Shown piece by piece: positions 23,225-33,748 of a DNA stretch of 64,000 nucleotides. The position numbers were made by a program, and so were the translations under genes. The notes under the pieces were generated by a model. The model ran no database searches. It was not told the DNA's origin and worked only from the letters and a program-made list of their open reading frames with translations. This DNA comes from Loripinus fragilis (lineage: Eukaryota > Mollusca > Bivalvia > Lucinida > Lucinidae). How positions within the stretch are numbered: position 1 is the stretch's first letter; each line of letters opens with the position of its first letter. Where the stretch lies: the NCBI GenBank assembly GCA_964019695.1, contig CAXHUL010000519.1, positions 131,723-195,722 on the forward strand. Direction: 5' to 3'.

Positions 23225-23668
23225 GACCTTAGACGGATCAAAGATTGGATGAGTTTACGCAGCAATATGCTTCTCAGACTGTATCAGTTATTTCTATACA
23301 ATATATATCTACTGTTCGTGCTATCGACGTTGAACTGTAAACAGGTAAGATATAACAGCAATTTCATCCAGGCCCCGAAGTTATGCAACTTTTTTGTGCT
23401 CAACTCAACTGAGCATACATTTTATCATGCTCATAAATGCTAAAATGTCAACAATTGGTGGCATTTTAACATTCATTAGCATGATAAATACAACATCCGA
23501 GAGACTTAAAGCAAGAAACCTCTTCATTTGTCGGTATTTTAGTTTTTGTGAGCAGTTGAAATTTCGTGCTCAGTGTTGAGCATGAAAAAAGTTTTATAAC
23601 CTCGGGAACAGATTTTCATACCCAGTGCTACATCATAAACTCATCTAACCTTTGATCCGTCTAAGGTC
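23225..23668. mobile_element. TIR element of 444 bp, 32-bp termini
   Basis: 'gaccttagacggatcaaag' with 'attggatgagttt' at the left is mirrored by 'aaactcatctaacctttgat' with 'ccgtctaaggtc' at the right, with about two mismatches. One more end of the same family is near 16965-17010. No transposase. Confidence 0.78.
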
Positions 23669-23981
23669 AAAAGGACCTCGGACAGTCTTAATGAAGGATT
23701 GCCCATAAAGATCGCCAGACAAAAGTTTCAAACAAAACGATTGTTTTTCCATCAAAAAGATAGTAGGTTAAACTCTCGACTAATCCGCAAAAGTATTTTT
23801 CTCATTGGACAAGCACCTATTCAAAAATATGGGTTGAAAACCCTGTTTTTGCTATTCAACATATAGAAAATAGAAAAAAGTTTTACTGAAGTGCTTTCCC
23901 CCCCGTGACCAAACTTATCCTTTTGCCCACTGTTGTAGTTTTACATTTCACACATCATATAAAAACGACATGATTGGTCAC

Positions 23982-24001
23982 GGGGGGGGGGGGGGGGGGG
24001 G
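23982..24001. repeat. Poly-G tract (20 nt)
   Basis: Uninterrupted G run; a Pro-rich minus ORF over it is an artefact. Confidence 0.95.
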
Positions 24002-24157
24002 AACGATGTCAAAATGCTCAAAAACAATTTATTATAAAAACGTATTAGGAACTTATTTTGTGCAAACCTGTAGGTAAATATCAATTTACAATGGCATGTA
24101 TCAAGGGCTTTAGTTATGATTGTGTACCAAGTAATCAATTGTCTTATTTCTCTACCA

Positions 24158-24235
24158 AAACATATGTTGAGGGTACTCAAAAGAACCGTCGCAATGAGAC
24201 GGTTCTTTTAAGCATGAAATTATAGGTTAAATCTG
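24158..24235. repeat. Family J hairpin repeat, copy 2
   Basis: 'actcaaaagaaccgtcgca' then 'atgagacggttcttttaagc' forms a stem of about 16 bp, flanked by 'ccaaaacatatgtt'-type sequence. Confidence 0.82.
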
Positions 24236-24676
24236 ATGATTAAGAAAATATTTAAAAAAAAATAAGCTCAAAAAGTGTGTTTATCTATGCTCTGATATAT
24301 ACAGTATGCAGATAGGATACAGCTCAGTGAACATGTCAAACTAGCAGAACCACAGGTAATTGTCAAAAGTTGTGGCCAGCACATTTATTTAGAAGAGTAA
24401 TGAAATCTTCTCAACCTGAATTTTATGCAAACGCTGCACTTTCGTCTCAAGTTTTATTCCCCAAACATTATATATTCATGTATTTAGGTGAATACCCGGC
24501 GAAACTTTGACTTTCTGTTAAATAAAATTGGTCACAAAAAATATCCCCACAAAACATAACGTCACTGTCACTCGTGGCTGGCAGGACAGTAGGAGCATAT
24601 TAAGGGGCAAATAACATCAGAAACAGAACTGAATCCTGAAAAAAATCCAAATTAAATATTAATTGAGGCAAATGTA

Positions 24677-24896
24677 TGAGCCGCGACATGAGATTTCCAA
24701 CAATGTGGTATGTGCCATCAGCAAATGCTCAGACCTCAGATCAGAGCCTTTGCTAGGGGCTTGAATATTATATGACTGTTCAGCTACTGACCGAACATTG
24801 TTTTGTGTTTCTAAGCTTAAAAGGAGGCTGCACAGGCTCGCTTGAGTCTACACTTGTCAATATGCCACATTGTTGGAAGTCACATGTCGCGGCTCA
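24677..24896. mobile_element. MITE family C, copy 1
   Basis: Starts TGAGCCGCGACATGAGATTT and CCAACAATGTGG; the right end is its inverse complement (CCACATTGTTGG then CATGTCGCGGCTCA). Terminal repeats are about 32 bp and the interior has no ORF. Sister copies: 27352-27589, 31211-31449, 32441-32679. Confidence 0.88.
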
Positions 24897-25244
24897 ATTA
24901 TGATTTCAATGTACCATGATCATGAACATATTCACCAGTCATTAACCATCCGCCGGTTCCCAGCCGGAAAGCAATCAGCATTGGAAAAAACAGGCACACA
25001 GACCACACTGACTTTGGAGGTTATAAAACTTGACTCAAAATAAAGCGCAATGATTGGCTGCTTGCGGACACGTGTCCACAAGCAACCAATCAGGGCGCTT
25101 TATTTAGTATGTTCTGGTCTTTGACCTAGGACCAGTACGGCTGACATCGGACCTGTAACTGGGCCAATTTTGTAGGCTCGACTGACATTCGTTGATCGTC
25201 ATAAAGATAAATACCAGAATTCCCATTATAAATAATGATTAGAT

Positions 25245-26213
25245 TGCAGTCGATGGTCTACCATCGCAAATATCCATCTTTTTAAACTTTGACTTCGACC
25301 TTAACGAAACGTTGCCTAGTACACTCTACATCATGTGGCCTATGTACCTGCAACGTTTGAAGTTGCTACGTCCGACGGTTTCGGAGGAGATACATTTACA
25401 AGAAAAAAATACATTATTTGACATTTACCTTTGGGTTGGGTAGGGGTCAAGGTCACATGAAACGTTGCCCAGTACCCTCTACATTATGTGACTTATGCAA
25501 CTGCAAGGTTTAATGTTGCTGCGTCCAATGGTTTAAGAGGAGACGCATTTACAAGACAATGCATTATTTGACCTTTGACCTGGACCTTGGGGTCAAGGTC
25601 AAACGAAGCATAGACCTGTACCCTCTACAGCACGTGGCCAGTGTATCTACAACGTTTTAAGTTGCTACGTCTAACAGTTTAGGAGGAGATGCATTTACAT
25701 GAAAATTCACTATTTAACCTTTAACCTTGACCTAAGGGTCACGGTCACACGAAGTCCAGTACCATATACATCAAACGCCCTATACACCTACAAAGTTTGA
25801 AGTTGCTACAACCAATGGTTAAGGAGGAGATGCATTTACAAGAAAATACAGATGTACATTATTTGACCTTGATCTTGTGGACAAGGTCACACAAAACGTA
25901 TCTCAATACCCCCTAATAAAGCTGCTACGTCCAACGGTTTGGGAGGAGATGCATTTACAAGAAAATATATTTTTTGACATTTGACTAAGTTCACATGAAG
26001 CTCTATATTATGTGACCAATGTACCTGCACAGTTCGAAGTTGTTACGTCAAACGGCTAAGGAGAAGATACAATTACAATACACGTGACGGACGGACGGGT
26101 GGACGAACGGACGGGCGGGCGGACGCGAAACGTAAACACGCGCGGACACCGGGCCGACTTTGGACCGAAAATAATATTGCCTTTTTTCTGAAGAAAAAAA
26201 CGAGTATAATTAC
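25245..26213 (-). mobile_element. Family E pearl/Helentron-like non-autonomous element, copy 1
   Basis: Six or so diverged units of about 140 bp hold 'ggaggagatgcatttacaag', 'tgacctttgacc' and 'gcccagtaccctctacat'. A (GGAC/GGGC)n tract at 26087-26140 follows, and 'ttttttctgaagaaaaaaac' forms an end hairpin near 26178-26197. It is the reverse complement of copy 2 (47633-48952). The layout of tandem units of about 120-160 bp plus an ACGG-type microsatellite matches my memory of bivalve 'pearl' elements. That classification is an inference. Confidence 0.75.
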
Positions 26214-26321
26214 ATCATTTTTTCTCAAAAGCTATTAATATTTAATGTGTACATTAGCAATTTTTAAAAGGTTATTGTCTGTCCATTATTGTACACAAAT
26301 TGATTTTGTATACTGGAAAGA

Positions 26322-26520
26322 GAGCCTGCGTGGTGTAGTGGATAAACCACTCATGTTGTACCAAGTGGTCCCTAGTTTGATCCCCCGCTAAGCCCAAACC
26401 ACTGCTGATTAGCCTTCGGGTGCTCCCGGACGTACAATCACAAAACCATAAACCCACTGGCCGGCTCAGAACTGATTAATGCCAAGAAAGCGCCACAAAA
26501 AGATTCTGTTTATTGCAATT
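26322..26520 (+). repeat. tRNA-derived SINE
   Basis: Box A (CGTGGTGTAGTGGATAAACC) and box B (CTAGTTTGATCCCC) precede a body with 'gccttcgggtgctcccg' and 'aagcgccacaaaaagattct'. The body matches the minus-strand copy at 34163-34360, so both belong to one family. Confidence 0.78.
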
Positions 26521-26599
26521 TAGCGTCTTGCTGTTTTAATACTTAATGTATAACACAGCTCGTATAATAAATTTCTAAAGTATAAAATGTATGAACAAA

Positions 26600-26972
26600 T
26601 AAGTGAATATGATCAGGTAATACCACAGTCACACACTGCTGACCAACCCGGGGCACTGTGAGGAAAAGCCACAGAACACTAACAGTCACAAGACACCAGG
26701 AAGACAATAAAAGTAAAGCAATTCTCGATGATTGCGAAACTAGAAAGGGCACTTAGTTATGCTTAACAAAACAAGGACCAAACAAAGAACCCCCACAAGC
26801 AGTGAGAGGAACATTAAACAATGCAATAACAGCAATACAACCTTCGCCTTAGAAAGGACAACAGCCTAAACCACCGGTGGTGGTTGTGGTAGTTGTGATG
26901 GTGGTGTGTGTATGTGTGTGTGTGGGGGGGGGGGGCTTAAATGCGTTTTACCGGCGCCAAATCTTCGCCCTA
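26600..26972 (+). repeat. Diverged relative of family B
   Basis: Begins 'ataccacagtcacacactgc', 'tgaccaacccggggc' and ends 'gggcttaaatgcgttttacc', 'ggcgccaaatcttcgccct', parallel to the end of 17552-17845. Its head is also similar to 16590-16630. It includes a G12 run near 26922-26934. Confidence 0.6.
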
Positions 26973-27351
26973 GATTATGTCGTTGTTAAAACACAAAAAG
27001 CGTTTTAGCACCCATGTCGGCTTCCTAACTTATGTATTGCATCATCACAGAGAAAATAATGAAACAGGGAAAACTGTTAATGGTACATGTTAATGCAGGG
27101 AAACTATTTTAAGTGCATCCGGCTCATGCTAGCTGGATTGAATTTGCACGATTTACTTGAGGTGATTTTGGATTTCTAGAGGCCTGTCTGTAGCAAAGTG
27201 TTATGTCGGATATGTATACATGCATTTCTTTCTGTTTTAAAGCAACATTGATATCCAAAACTGAATTTCTAGATTTTGGAATTTTGACAACTCTATAAAA
27301 ATTATGCTTCGCTCAACGTTTTATATGGACTCTTGGATGATTTATATAATT
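26973..27351. other. No recognisable gene
   Basis: Nothing supported. Confidence 0.5.
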
Positions 27352-27589
27352 TGAGCCAATGAAGAGAATTCCAACAATGTGGTATGTGCGATCAGCAAAG
27401 CCTTAGATCAGCTTGCGCATACACGCAGTCTGATCAGAGCCTTTGCTAGTCGCTTGAGTATTTTATGATTGTTGAGCTACTAAATGAACACCATTTGGAG
27501 TTTCTAAGCTTAAACGGAGGCTGCAGAGGCTCGTCCGACTCTATACTTGTCAAAATGTCAAATTGTCGGATATCTCATGCCGCGGCTCA
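27352..27589. mobile_element. MITE family C, copy 2 (older)
   Basis: Same ends (TGAGCC...CCAACAATGTGG and CATGCCGCGGCTCA) but with more substitutions, for example the left terminus reads 'tgagccaatgaagagaattc'. Confidence 0.85.
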
Positions 27590-27744
27590 TCTCAATTTAA
27601 ATTGCCGGACATTGTCTATTTAAGAATTTCGCTTAAAATGAGATATTACAGAACTTAACCTAATTTGTTTATCCTTCATCCTACCAACATGTTTATAAGC
27701 CTTTCAAATCTAGAGATTTCTGGAGGCGTGGCTACAGCAAAAAT

Positions 27745-28510
27745 AGATCAACATGACTTGTCAAGGCTGCCTCACAGCTAAAATAGTTTTGGGGTTCCTG
27801 ACATCAGATCTAAAATTAGATGTTGACAGGTAGACATGACTTGTCAAGGCTGCCTCACAGCTAAAATAGTTTTGGGGTTCCTGACATCAGATCTAAAATT
27901 AGATGTGGACAGGTAGACATGACTAGTCAAGGCTGCCTGACAGCTAAAATAGTTTTGGGATTCCTGACATCAGATCTAAAATTAGATGTGGACAGGTAGA
28001 CATGACTTGTCAAGGCTGCCTCACAGCTAAAATAGTTTTGGGATTCCTGACATCAGATCTAAAATTAGATGTGGACAGGTAGACATGAATTGTCAAGGCT
28101 GCCTGAGAGCTAAAATAGTTTTGGGATTCCTGACATCGGATCTAAAATTAGATGTGGACAGGTAGACATGATTTGTCAAGGCTGCCTGACAGCTAAAATA
28201 GTTTTGGGATTCCTGACATCAGATCTAAAATTACATGTGGACAGGTAGACATGACTTGTCAAGGCTGCCTCACAGCTAAAATAGTTTGGGATTCCTGACA
28301 TCAGATCTAAAATTACATGTGGACAGGTAGACATGACTTGTCAAGGCTGCCTGACAGCTAAAATAGTTTTGGGATTCCTGACATCAGATTTTCACATACC
28401 AGAGAGCGAAAAGATTCCACTAAAATTAGCTGTGGATAGATAGACATGACATTTGTCAAGGCTGCCGGAGAGCTGAATCTAATTTTGGGATTATGACATC
28501 AGAATGTTCA
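27745..28510. repeat. Tandem array of about 9 units, 83 bp each
   Basis: Unit: 'ggtagacatgacttgtcaag', 'gctgcctcacagctaaaata', 'gttttggggttcctgacatc', 'agatctaaaattagatgtgg'. Starts fall at about 27750, 27833, 27915, 27998, 28081, 28164, 28246, 28328 and 28441; the last is longer and diverged. Each unit has an internal dyad (cctgacatc...gatgt..cagg). First units are nearly identical, indicating recent expansion. Confidence 0.95.
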
Positions 28511-29106
28511 CATACTCAAGAGCTTAATTTAGCATGCACGATCAAGCATGGGGCTTTGTACAAAGCTTTTGCAGGCAATTTCAGCCAATGAGAAAAGAAC
28601 TTATTTGGCAGTCTTATAACAAAATATGTTAATACCTTTTCTGATATGTACCTCACTTTTCCCAAATTATTTGTGTTAAAATATGCTTCTAAAGTAATTA
28701 ATGTGTAATGTTTACCATTATACAATTCATGCATTCTTTTGAGGTTAACATCAGGATTTGTCAACCTGAGAACATCACTTTCTAGGCTTGACTAATCCGG
28801 ATGTTAACCGAAAAAGAATGGACCAATTGTTTAGTCTCTTTTCCTAATTCTAAATCAAGATTTTCATATAAATTTACTCAAGTCAGATCTTCATAGTGCA
28901 CTAAAAACAAGATTATTTCAATACTTGTTTTTTACAAGTTTCTGAAACTCCTATGAAATGTGCAACATATTATAATTGCGTTTTTTAAAATTACTGTCCT
29001 GATTAAATGACCAAATTCTTAATTCAAAACATTTGACCTGTAAAATTTCATAAGAAATCATGTTAGTCGTGTTTTCCCTATCTGATGTTAGGTTTCCAAT
29101 ATCTAT

Positions 29107-29215
29107 TTTAGCGGTCAGGCAACATTGACAAAAGTGATGTCTACCTGTTCTGTGCTAAATTAAGTTCAATCTATTTTAGCTGTCTAGCAGAATCGACAAA
29201 TCTTATGTCATAACA
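29107..29215. repeat. Inverted, diverged copies of the 83-bp unit
   Basis: Read on the minus strand, 'cagctaaaataga' and 'ggtagacatcacttttgtca', 'gttgcctgaccgctaaaata' match the 83-bp unit of 27745-28510 in the opposite orientation, about 600 bp beyond the array. Confidence 0.7.
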
Positions 29216-29261
29216 TTTAAGTCAAGTTAGCAATACAGCAAAACAGTATAGCATTTCAGTC

Positions 29262-29530
29262 AAAGTAAGAAAGACGGCAAAGATCAGGAAACCATACAAT
29301 CAAGTACCACACCTGACCCATGATACCACATGGGAAAGTAACAAAAATACAATAAACATCACCAACAAGAGCCAAGCGGTCTGCCCTTTCCCAGCAAGTG
29401 ACCACAAGGCAGCAGCAGACACGAAAGCATGAGAAACACAAGACACAAAAACACAAATGATCCACAAAAGAAGTACGGCCTTGAAACGGTCAGTAAAATA
29501 TTTTACTGGAGGGCTTAAACCAGTTCCTAA
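29262..29530 (+). repeat. Interspersed repeat family B, copy 3
   Basis: 'ggcaaagatcaggaaaccat' through 'ggagggcttaaaccagtt', same layout as 17552-17845. Confidence 0.85.
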
Positions 29531-31210
29531 CCAGTGTTCCGAGGGCTGATAAGGTGTATGTCGATTTATGCCATCAGATCCTGATTTGAATTTGTGGATA
29601 TCTGGGTCCAGAGATAAGATAGAGGGTTTTCTCGCCTACTTTGGTGCTTCTTTGTTATGGTAAGCAAAACTGGAAAATCAAATTGTATGCTTGTTTCTGA
29701 TTTCATGGTATTTTATGCTGGCTTTGAGCTACATGTAGAAGATCGAGTTTTGAATTGTATGAATATTTCGGTCCAGAGATAAGATACGAGGGACGTTTTT
29801 TATGTTCGTAGAAAGGTAGATTAAATGAAAACGGCGAAAGTAAATGCATACATCATGCATATATTTGGAAAGATTGAGATTTTATCTATACATGCAACCT
29901 AAAATTATTTTAAAATGCATTACGTTTATGACTTCTAAGAGGCAAAGACATACCTATATATCGCACACTGGAAATATGGTAGAAATATGACATTTATGGA
30001 CTTAGTCTCTGACAGAACGGTATTATCAATTGCATGAAAAAGGGTCCATAGCCATAAAAAGCTTCCGAAAATTTTGCTGCAAATCAGGGACACCACGTGC
30101 TACAATATTATATAAACCTTATTGCATATACGCAGCAATTATTGGCTACGGAAGATTTGTTTGGAACCTCAGCAAATTGAACAGTAGGCATATGAACTCT
30201 TATTGTAAAAAGTTGACACAAGTGGAAGTTGGATACTGGCTTTTGAATGTGGCTTAATATGTTAGCTGTAAAGTAGTATTCTATTTTTTCTTGTTTATAT
30301 GGTAGATGAAAGTGTTATGGTAACTTTCATCCCAAAACAAAGTTAATACTTTTGTTTTATTAGAAATGAACTGCAAAATAAATAGCCTAGGGGGTGCTAA
30401 AATCCCTTATTTTGTACATAAATGACGTCATCGAGCGTTACTATATTTAGATAAAAACATTAAAACTGTTTTTGTGCCTCTAAACAGGTGTTTAAATTAC
30501 TGCAATAAGAACATTATGCATATCCGATAGTTATTGCATTTTCTACGCGGGGTTGTTTTACCCCACCACTTTTTATAACATGGGGATATGCCAGTACCGG
30601 AAGTTGCCAGTTACACGCTTTAATCGATACACCAATATAACTGCTGACGAATGATTAAGTATATCATGTGCTATGCAAAACCAGAAGAAATTTTAAAATT
30701 TGTTCATAATTGTAATTTTAACAGATATAAAAACTAGCACTTGACTGTGATTATTTTGGTATACTGATGGATGTTTTAAATTTTTTATAGAAGAGCAAAC
30801 AACATGCTTATAGTTTTGCTGCACCTGTCTACGATTAGCGTTTGAATAATTTATTTTGATGGTGCAAAAGAAAAATCAGCTTGACAAATGCTTATATCAC
30901 CATAGCGAACCGTTCTTAACAGCGTCTAATTTCCTGCTTGCTGTGTGGTCAAAATGGCATGGATTTCTACCAGTGTCCTTTTTATGCCCTATTCAAAGCT
31001 AAATAACTTGACGGAACTAAGCGCTAGTGATGTAAAATTTATATCAGTTGATAGACAGAATCTAGACCTTTCGAAATATATATACTTATGGTACCTTAAT
31101 TTCTATACTTGTAAAGATACAGACCGATTCTACGAACATAAAAAATGACCCTCGTAGAACATTGATTAAACGGGTTTCTTACCTACTGTAACAGAAAGCA
31201 AAACTAGAAA
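29531..31210. other. No recognisable gene; one local duplication
   Basis: 'ggtccagagataagata' occurs at about 29608 and 29771 within similar surroundings, so a segment of roughly 165 bp is duplicated. Short ORFs at 30030-30257 and 30945-31148 (+) have no recognisable domain. Confidence 0.45.
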
Positions 31211-31449
31211 TGAGCCGTGACATATGATTTCCAACAATGTGGCATTTTGACAAGTGTAGACTCAGACGAGCCTGTGCTGCTTCCTTTTAAGGTTAGAAAT
31301 TCCAAATGATATTCAGTAAGTAGCTTAACATTCATAGAATATTCAAGCGACTAGCAAAGGCTCTGGTCAGACTGCGCGTATGCGCAGGCTGATCTGATGC
31401 TATGCTGGTCGCACAAACCGCATTGTTGGAAATCTCATGTCGCGGCTCA
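31211..31449. mobile_element. MITE family C, copy 3
   Basis: TGAGCCGTGACATATGATTT...CCACATTGTTGG-type termini, right end GACGCGGCTCA-like (CATGTCGCGGCTCA). Opposite orientation to copies 1 and 2. Ends 28 bp before the N gap. Confidence 0.88.
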
Positions 31450-31477
31450 TTTGTATGCCGTTTTGGTAACTTGACCA

Positions 31478-31500
31478 NNNNNNNNNNNNNNNNNNNNNNN
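31478..31500. other. Assembly gap (23 N)
   Basis: Run of undetermined bases; its true length may differ. Confidence 1.
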
Positions 31501-32258
31501 GTTGACAAAAAAGATGCAATATGTGTTTAGGGACTGGTCACATAAACAAATCTGTATTTCCAGGACCTTCACTTCAAACCCTTTTCACTTATGGAATCTT
31601 CCATCCAGTTTGGTATAACAATGTTTTGATGGCCCATGATATACCTTGTTGGTCAAAGATCAGCTTTTACAAATAACATTCAAATACACTTGATTTTGTA
31701 ATGTGACGTCTGATCAGATGTCCAAAATTTTCTACAGTATATAGGACTGCGATATACTGTCAGAAATAGTTCATTAATTACCTCACATTTCATGGGATCA
31801 CATGCGGCTTGAATGCAGCTTGCAATGATCCACTTTGAGAGACAAAACTTTAGCAGTGCATTAGAATGGGGATAACCATATCCAAAAATTTCATTTGGAG
31901 AGGTACCTGTATATCGTTGGATATCACGTTTAACTGCTCTGTTCGGGTGTCACCGTAAAACTCAATTTCCAACCATATTCCTCCCCAGATGACAATTTTG
32001 AATACAGTTTCCTAAATGACTATTTGTGTCCCTGAAGACTGACTGAAGACTAATTCTATCAATCATAGAATTGAAACAAACTTCTTTTTAGGCCTTATTT
32101 GTGTGTACCTTAATCATTCATACTTAAAGTGCATGTGGCCAAAAAAGGCTCTGGGAGACTGTGTATCTGCATGGTCTCATCTGAACCTAGACTGCTCTTC
32201 GATGCCATGAGTATCAAAAGTTTGAGTTCTGGCCAAAGTTAGTCTTCAAAAAACCTAC
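31501..32258. other. Intron/intergenic sequence 3' of the FAM177 exon
   Basis: No ORF or repeat signature recognised. On the minus strand this is downstream of the exon, so it should be intron. The next expected exon (a conserved hydrophobic TW-PYLWFY-like segment) was not found. Confidence 0.45.
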
Positions 32259-32420
32259 AGGATCTACTGGAGGAGGGGGTGGTGGGCCCTCATCCTCATC
32301 ATCTGTAGAGTACTCCTCTAAAATACCATCACTGAAGTGAAGAATTCTTCTTGGTTCCCTCTTCTTCTTTGGCGGTGCATCTGTTTCTAATGGCACATTA
32401 GTGAAGTCAGTCTGAACTGG
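32259..32420 (-). CDS. FAM177A1: FAM177A1-like gene, one internal exon
   Basis: The 54 codons contain PKKKREPRRILHFSDGILEE then YSTDDEDEG and end PPPPPPVDP. This matches the FAM177 core (K-PRRIIHFVSGETMEEYSTDEDE...VDP in vertebrates, from memory). Splice signals fit: TTTGTTCCAG ends at 32421 just upstream, and GTAGGT begins at 32258 just downstream; both junctions are phase 0. FAM177A1 is a small protein linked in human studies to the Golgi and neurodevelopment; its biochemical activity is not settled. Only this exon is found. The following exon, expected at lower coordinates, is not recognisable. A family C MITE ends 20 bp upstream of the exon start. Confidence 0.85.
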
Positions 32421-32440
32421 CTGGAACAAATGAACCATAA

Positions 32441-32679
32441 TGAGCCATGACATGTGTTTTCCAACAATGTGGCATTTTGACAAGTGTAGACTCATACGAG
32501 CCTATGCTGCCTCCGTTTGAGCTAAGATACTTCAAATGATGTTCGGTCAGTAGCTTAAAACTCATAGAATATTTCAGCGACTAGCAAAGGCTCTGATCAG
32601 ACTGTGCGTACGCGCAGGCTGGTCTGAGCCTTTGCTGGTCGCACATACCACATTGTTGGAAATCTCATGTCACGGCTCA
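32441..32679. mobile_element. MITE family C, copy 4, next to the FAM177 acceptor
   Basis: TGAGCCATGACATGTGTTTT, CCAACAATGTGG at the left; CCACATTGTTGG, CATGTCACGGCTCA at the right. It lies in the intron, its end 20 bp from the exon, so it supplies the sequence in the branch-point zone. Confidence 0.88.
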
Positions 32680-32786
32680 TATTGTGACAACGGAGAAAAA
32701 ATTAGCATTGCTCTAGATAGGGAATATTGAATAACCTAGACAAGGTTCTCACATTTAAAAATTTCCTTGCATGCAGTGACTTGTCA

Positions 32787-32915
32787 TTTGCTGATAACCT
32801 TTGCAAACAGGTTTGACCCAGATCAGGACCGACAGAACGTCGGTCGTGATCTGGATCCAAACTCTTTGACACTCTGATAGTGTTCCAGAAAGAATTTTTT
32901 GAAATAGTTAATTTT
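32787..32915. repeat. Family D palindromic repeat, best hairpin
   Basis: 'tttgcaaacaggtttgaccc', 'agatcaggaccgac' faces 'gtcggtcgtgatctggatcc', 'aaac'. The central stem GACCGAC/GTCGGTC is perfect. Other copies: 3747, 42898, 44425, 44846, 45105, 52248, 55765 and 59125. Confidence 0.85.
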
Positions 32916-33054
32916 GAAAGATGACAACAAGCATGAACAATTGCCCAAGCATGAAAAGATTTAAAGGTGAAATTAAGAGAATTACACGGTCATGAGAACT
33001 GACCTCATTTGGCATGTACTTTTGTAGTATTTTTGTTGTTTTTCCTAACAAAAA

Positions 33055-33335
33055 TTGTAGGTTTTTAGGCGGATAATCTAGGCGTTTTTAGGCGGGATAG
33101 CCATCAACCCCAGATGACCCCAATCCCATCCCTGGTCAGTGGACAACAATATTCCTGTTGAACATACTACCCTAAGTACCCTACCCCTGTTTCTCATCAT
33201 TCCTCCGTGTCACTTGACCTCATTTGGCAAGCATTTGTGTTGTTATTCCAAAAAGAACATCGGGTTTTAGGTGGAAAATCTTGATATGAATGTTTTTGGG
33301 GTGGCATAGCCATCTACCCTGGACAACCCGGATCT
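33055..33335. repeat. Two diverged direct repeats of about 190 bp
   Basis: 'ttttaggcgggatagccatc' with 'aaccccagatgacccc' at 33090 parallels 'tttttggggtggcatagcca' with 'accctggacaacccgg' at 33290, each preceded by 'ttaggyggawaatct'. Confidence 0.55.
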
Positions 33336-33479
33336 CATTTAGTGATTTCCAGACCCCACACAATATAGATACTAATATATCACATAGTTTGAATGCAAAT
33401 TAATAATCTTTATACCCTTGTTGTCGTGTAAGACAACTCGGCATTTTCCGTGAGGGGGGGGGGGGATTTGGGGTTTTAT

Positions 33480-33748
33480 ACCCCATGCACAATGAGAATA
33501 AAAAATTGGGAAAATAGATTAAAGAGACGCATAAAACCGAGGACATATGAAAATTTCAAAAATGTTAACATAGTGGAAAAACATTCAGTAAATCATGATA
33601 GGGGATATGAAATAGAGCAGTGTCACAGTGAACAATTAAAAAACTCATTCTTTATAAAAACAGTTATTGAGTGGAACCATATTGAACAAGAGGTTGTGCA
33701 TGCTGAGACAGTAGAGGGCTTCAAAACCCTCCTTAACCACAGAGACTA
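33480..33748 (+). pseudogene. LINE ORF2 C-terminus, interrupted at its stop codon
   Basis: The frame ends KNSFFIKTVIEWNHIEQEVV then HAETVEGFKTLLNHRD, matching the (N/K)SFFPRT..EWN.LP..VV....(V/L).FK..L tail of CR1/Jockey-type ORF2 proteins. The reading frame reaches GAC TA at 33744-33748, where a 1.84-kb element (33749-35587) begins. On the far side GACTAG resumes at 35588. In the empty site the codon after Asp would have been TAG, so the insertion is exactly at the natural stop codon. Everything upstream of the last 90 codons is missing. Confidence 0.8.

Noticed and set aside
30945..31148. Small ORF of 67 codons as a gene
   Set aside because: No domain, no splice context and no neighbouring exon; the length is expected by chance in this sequence.
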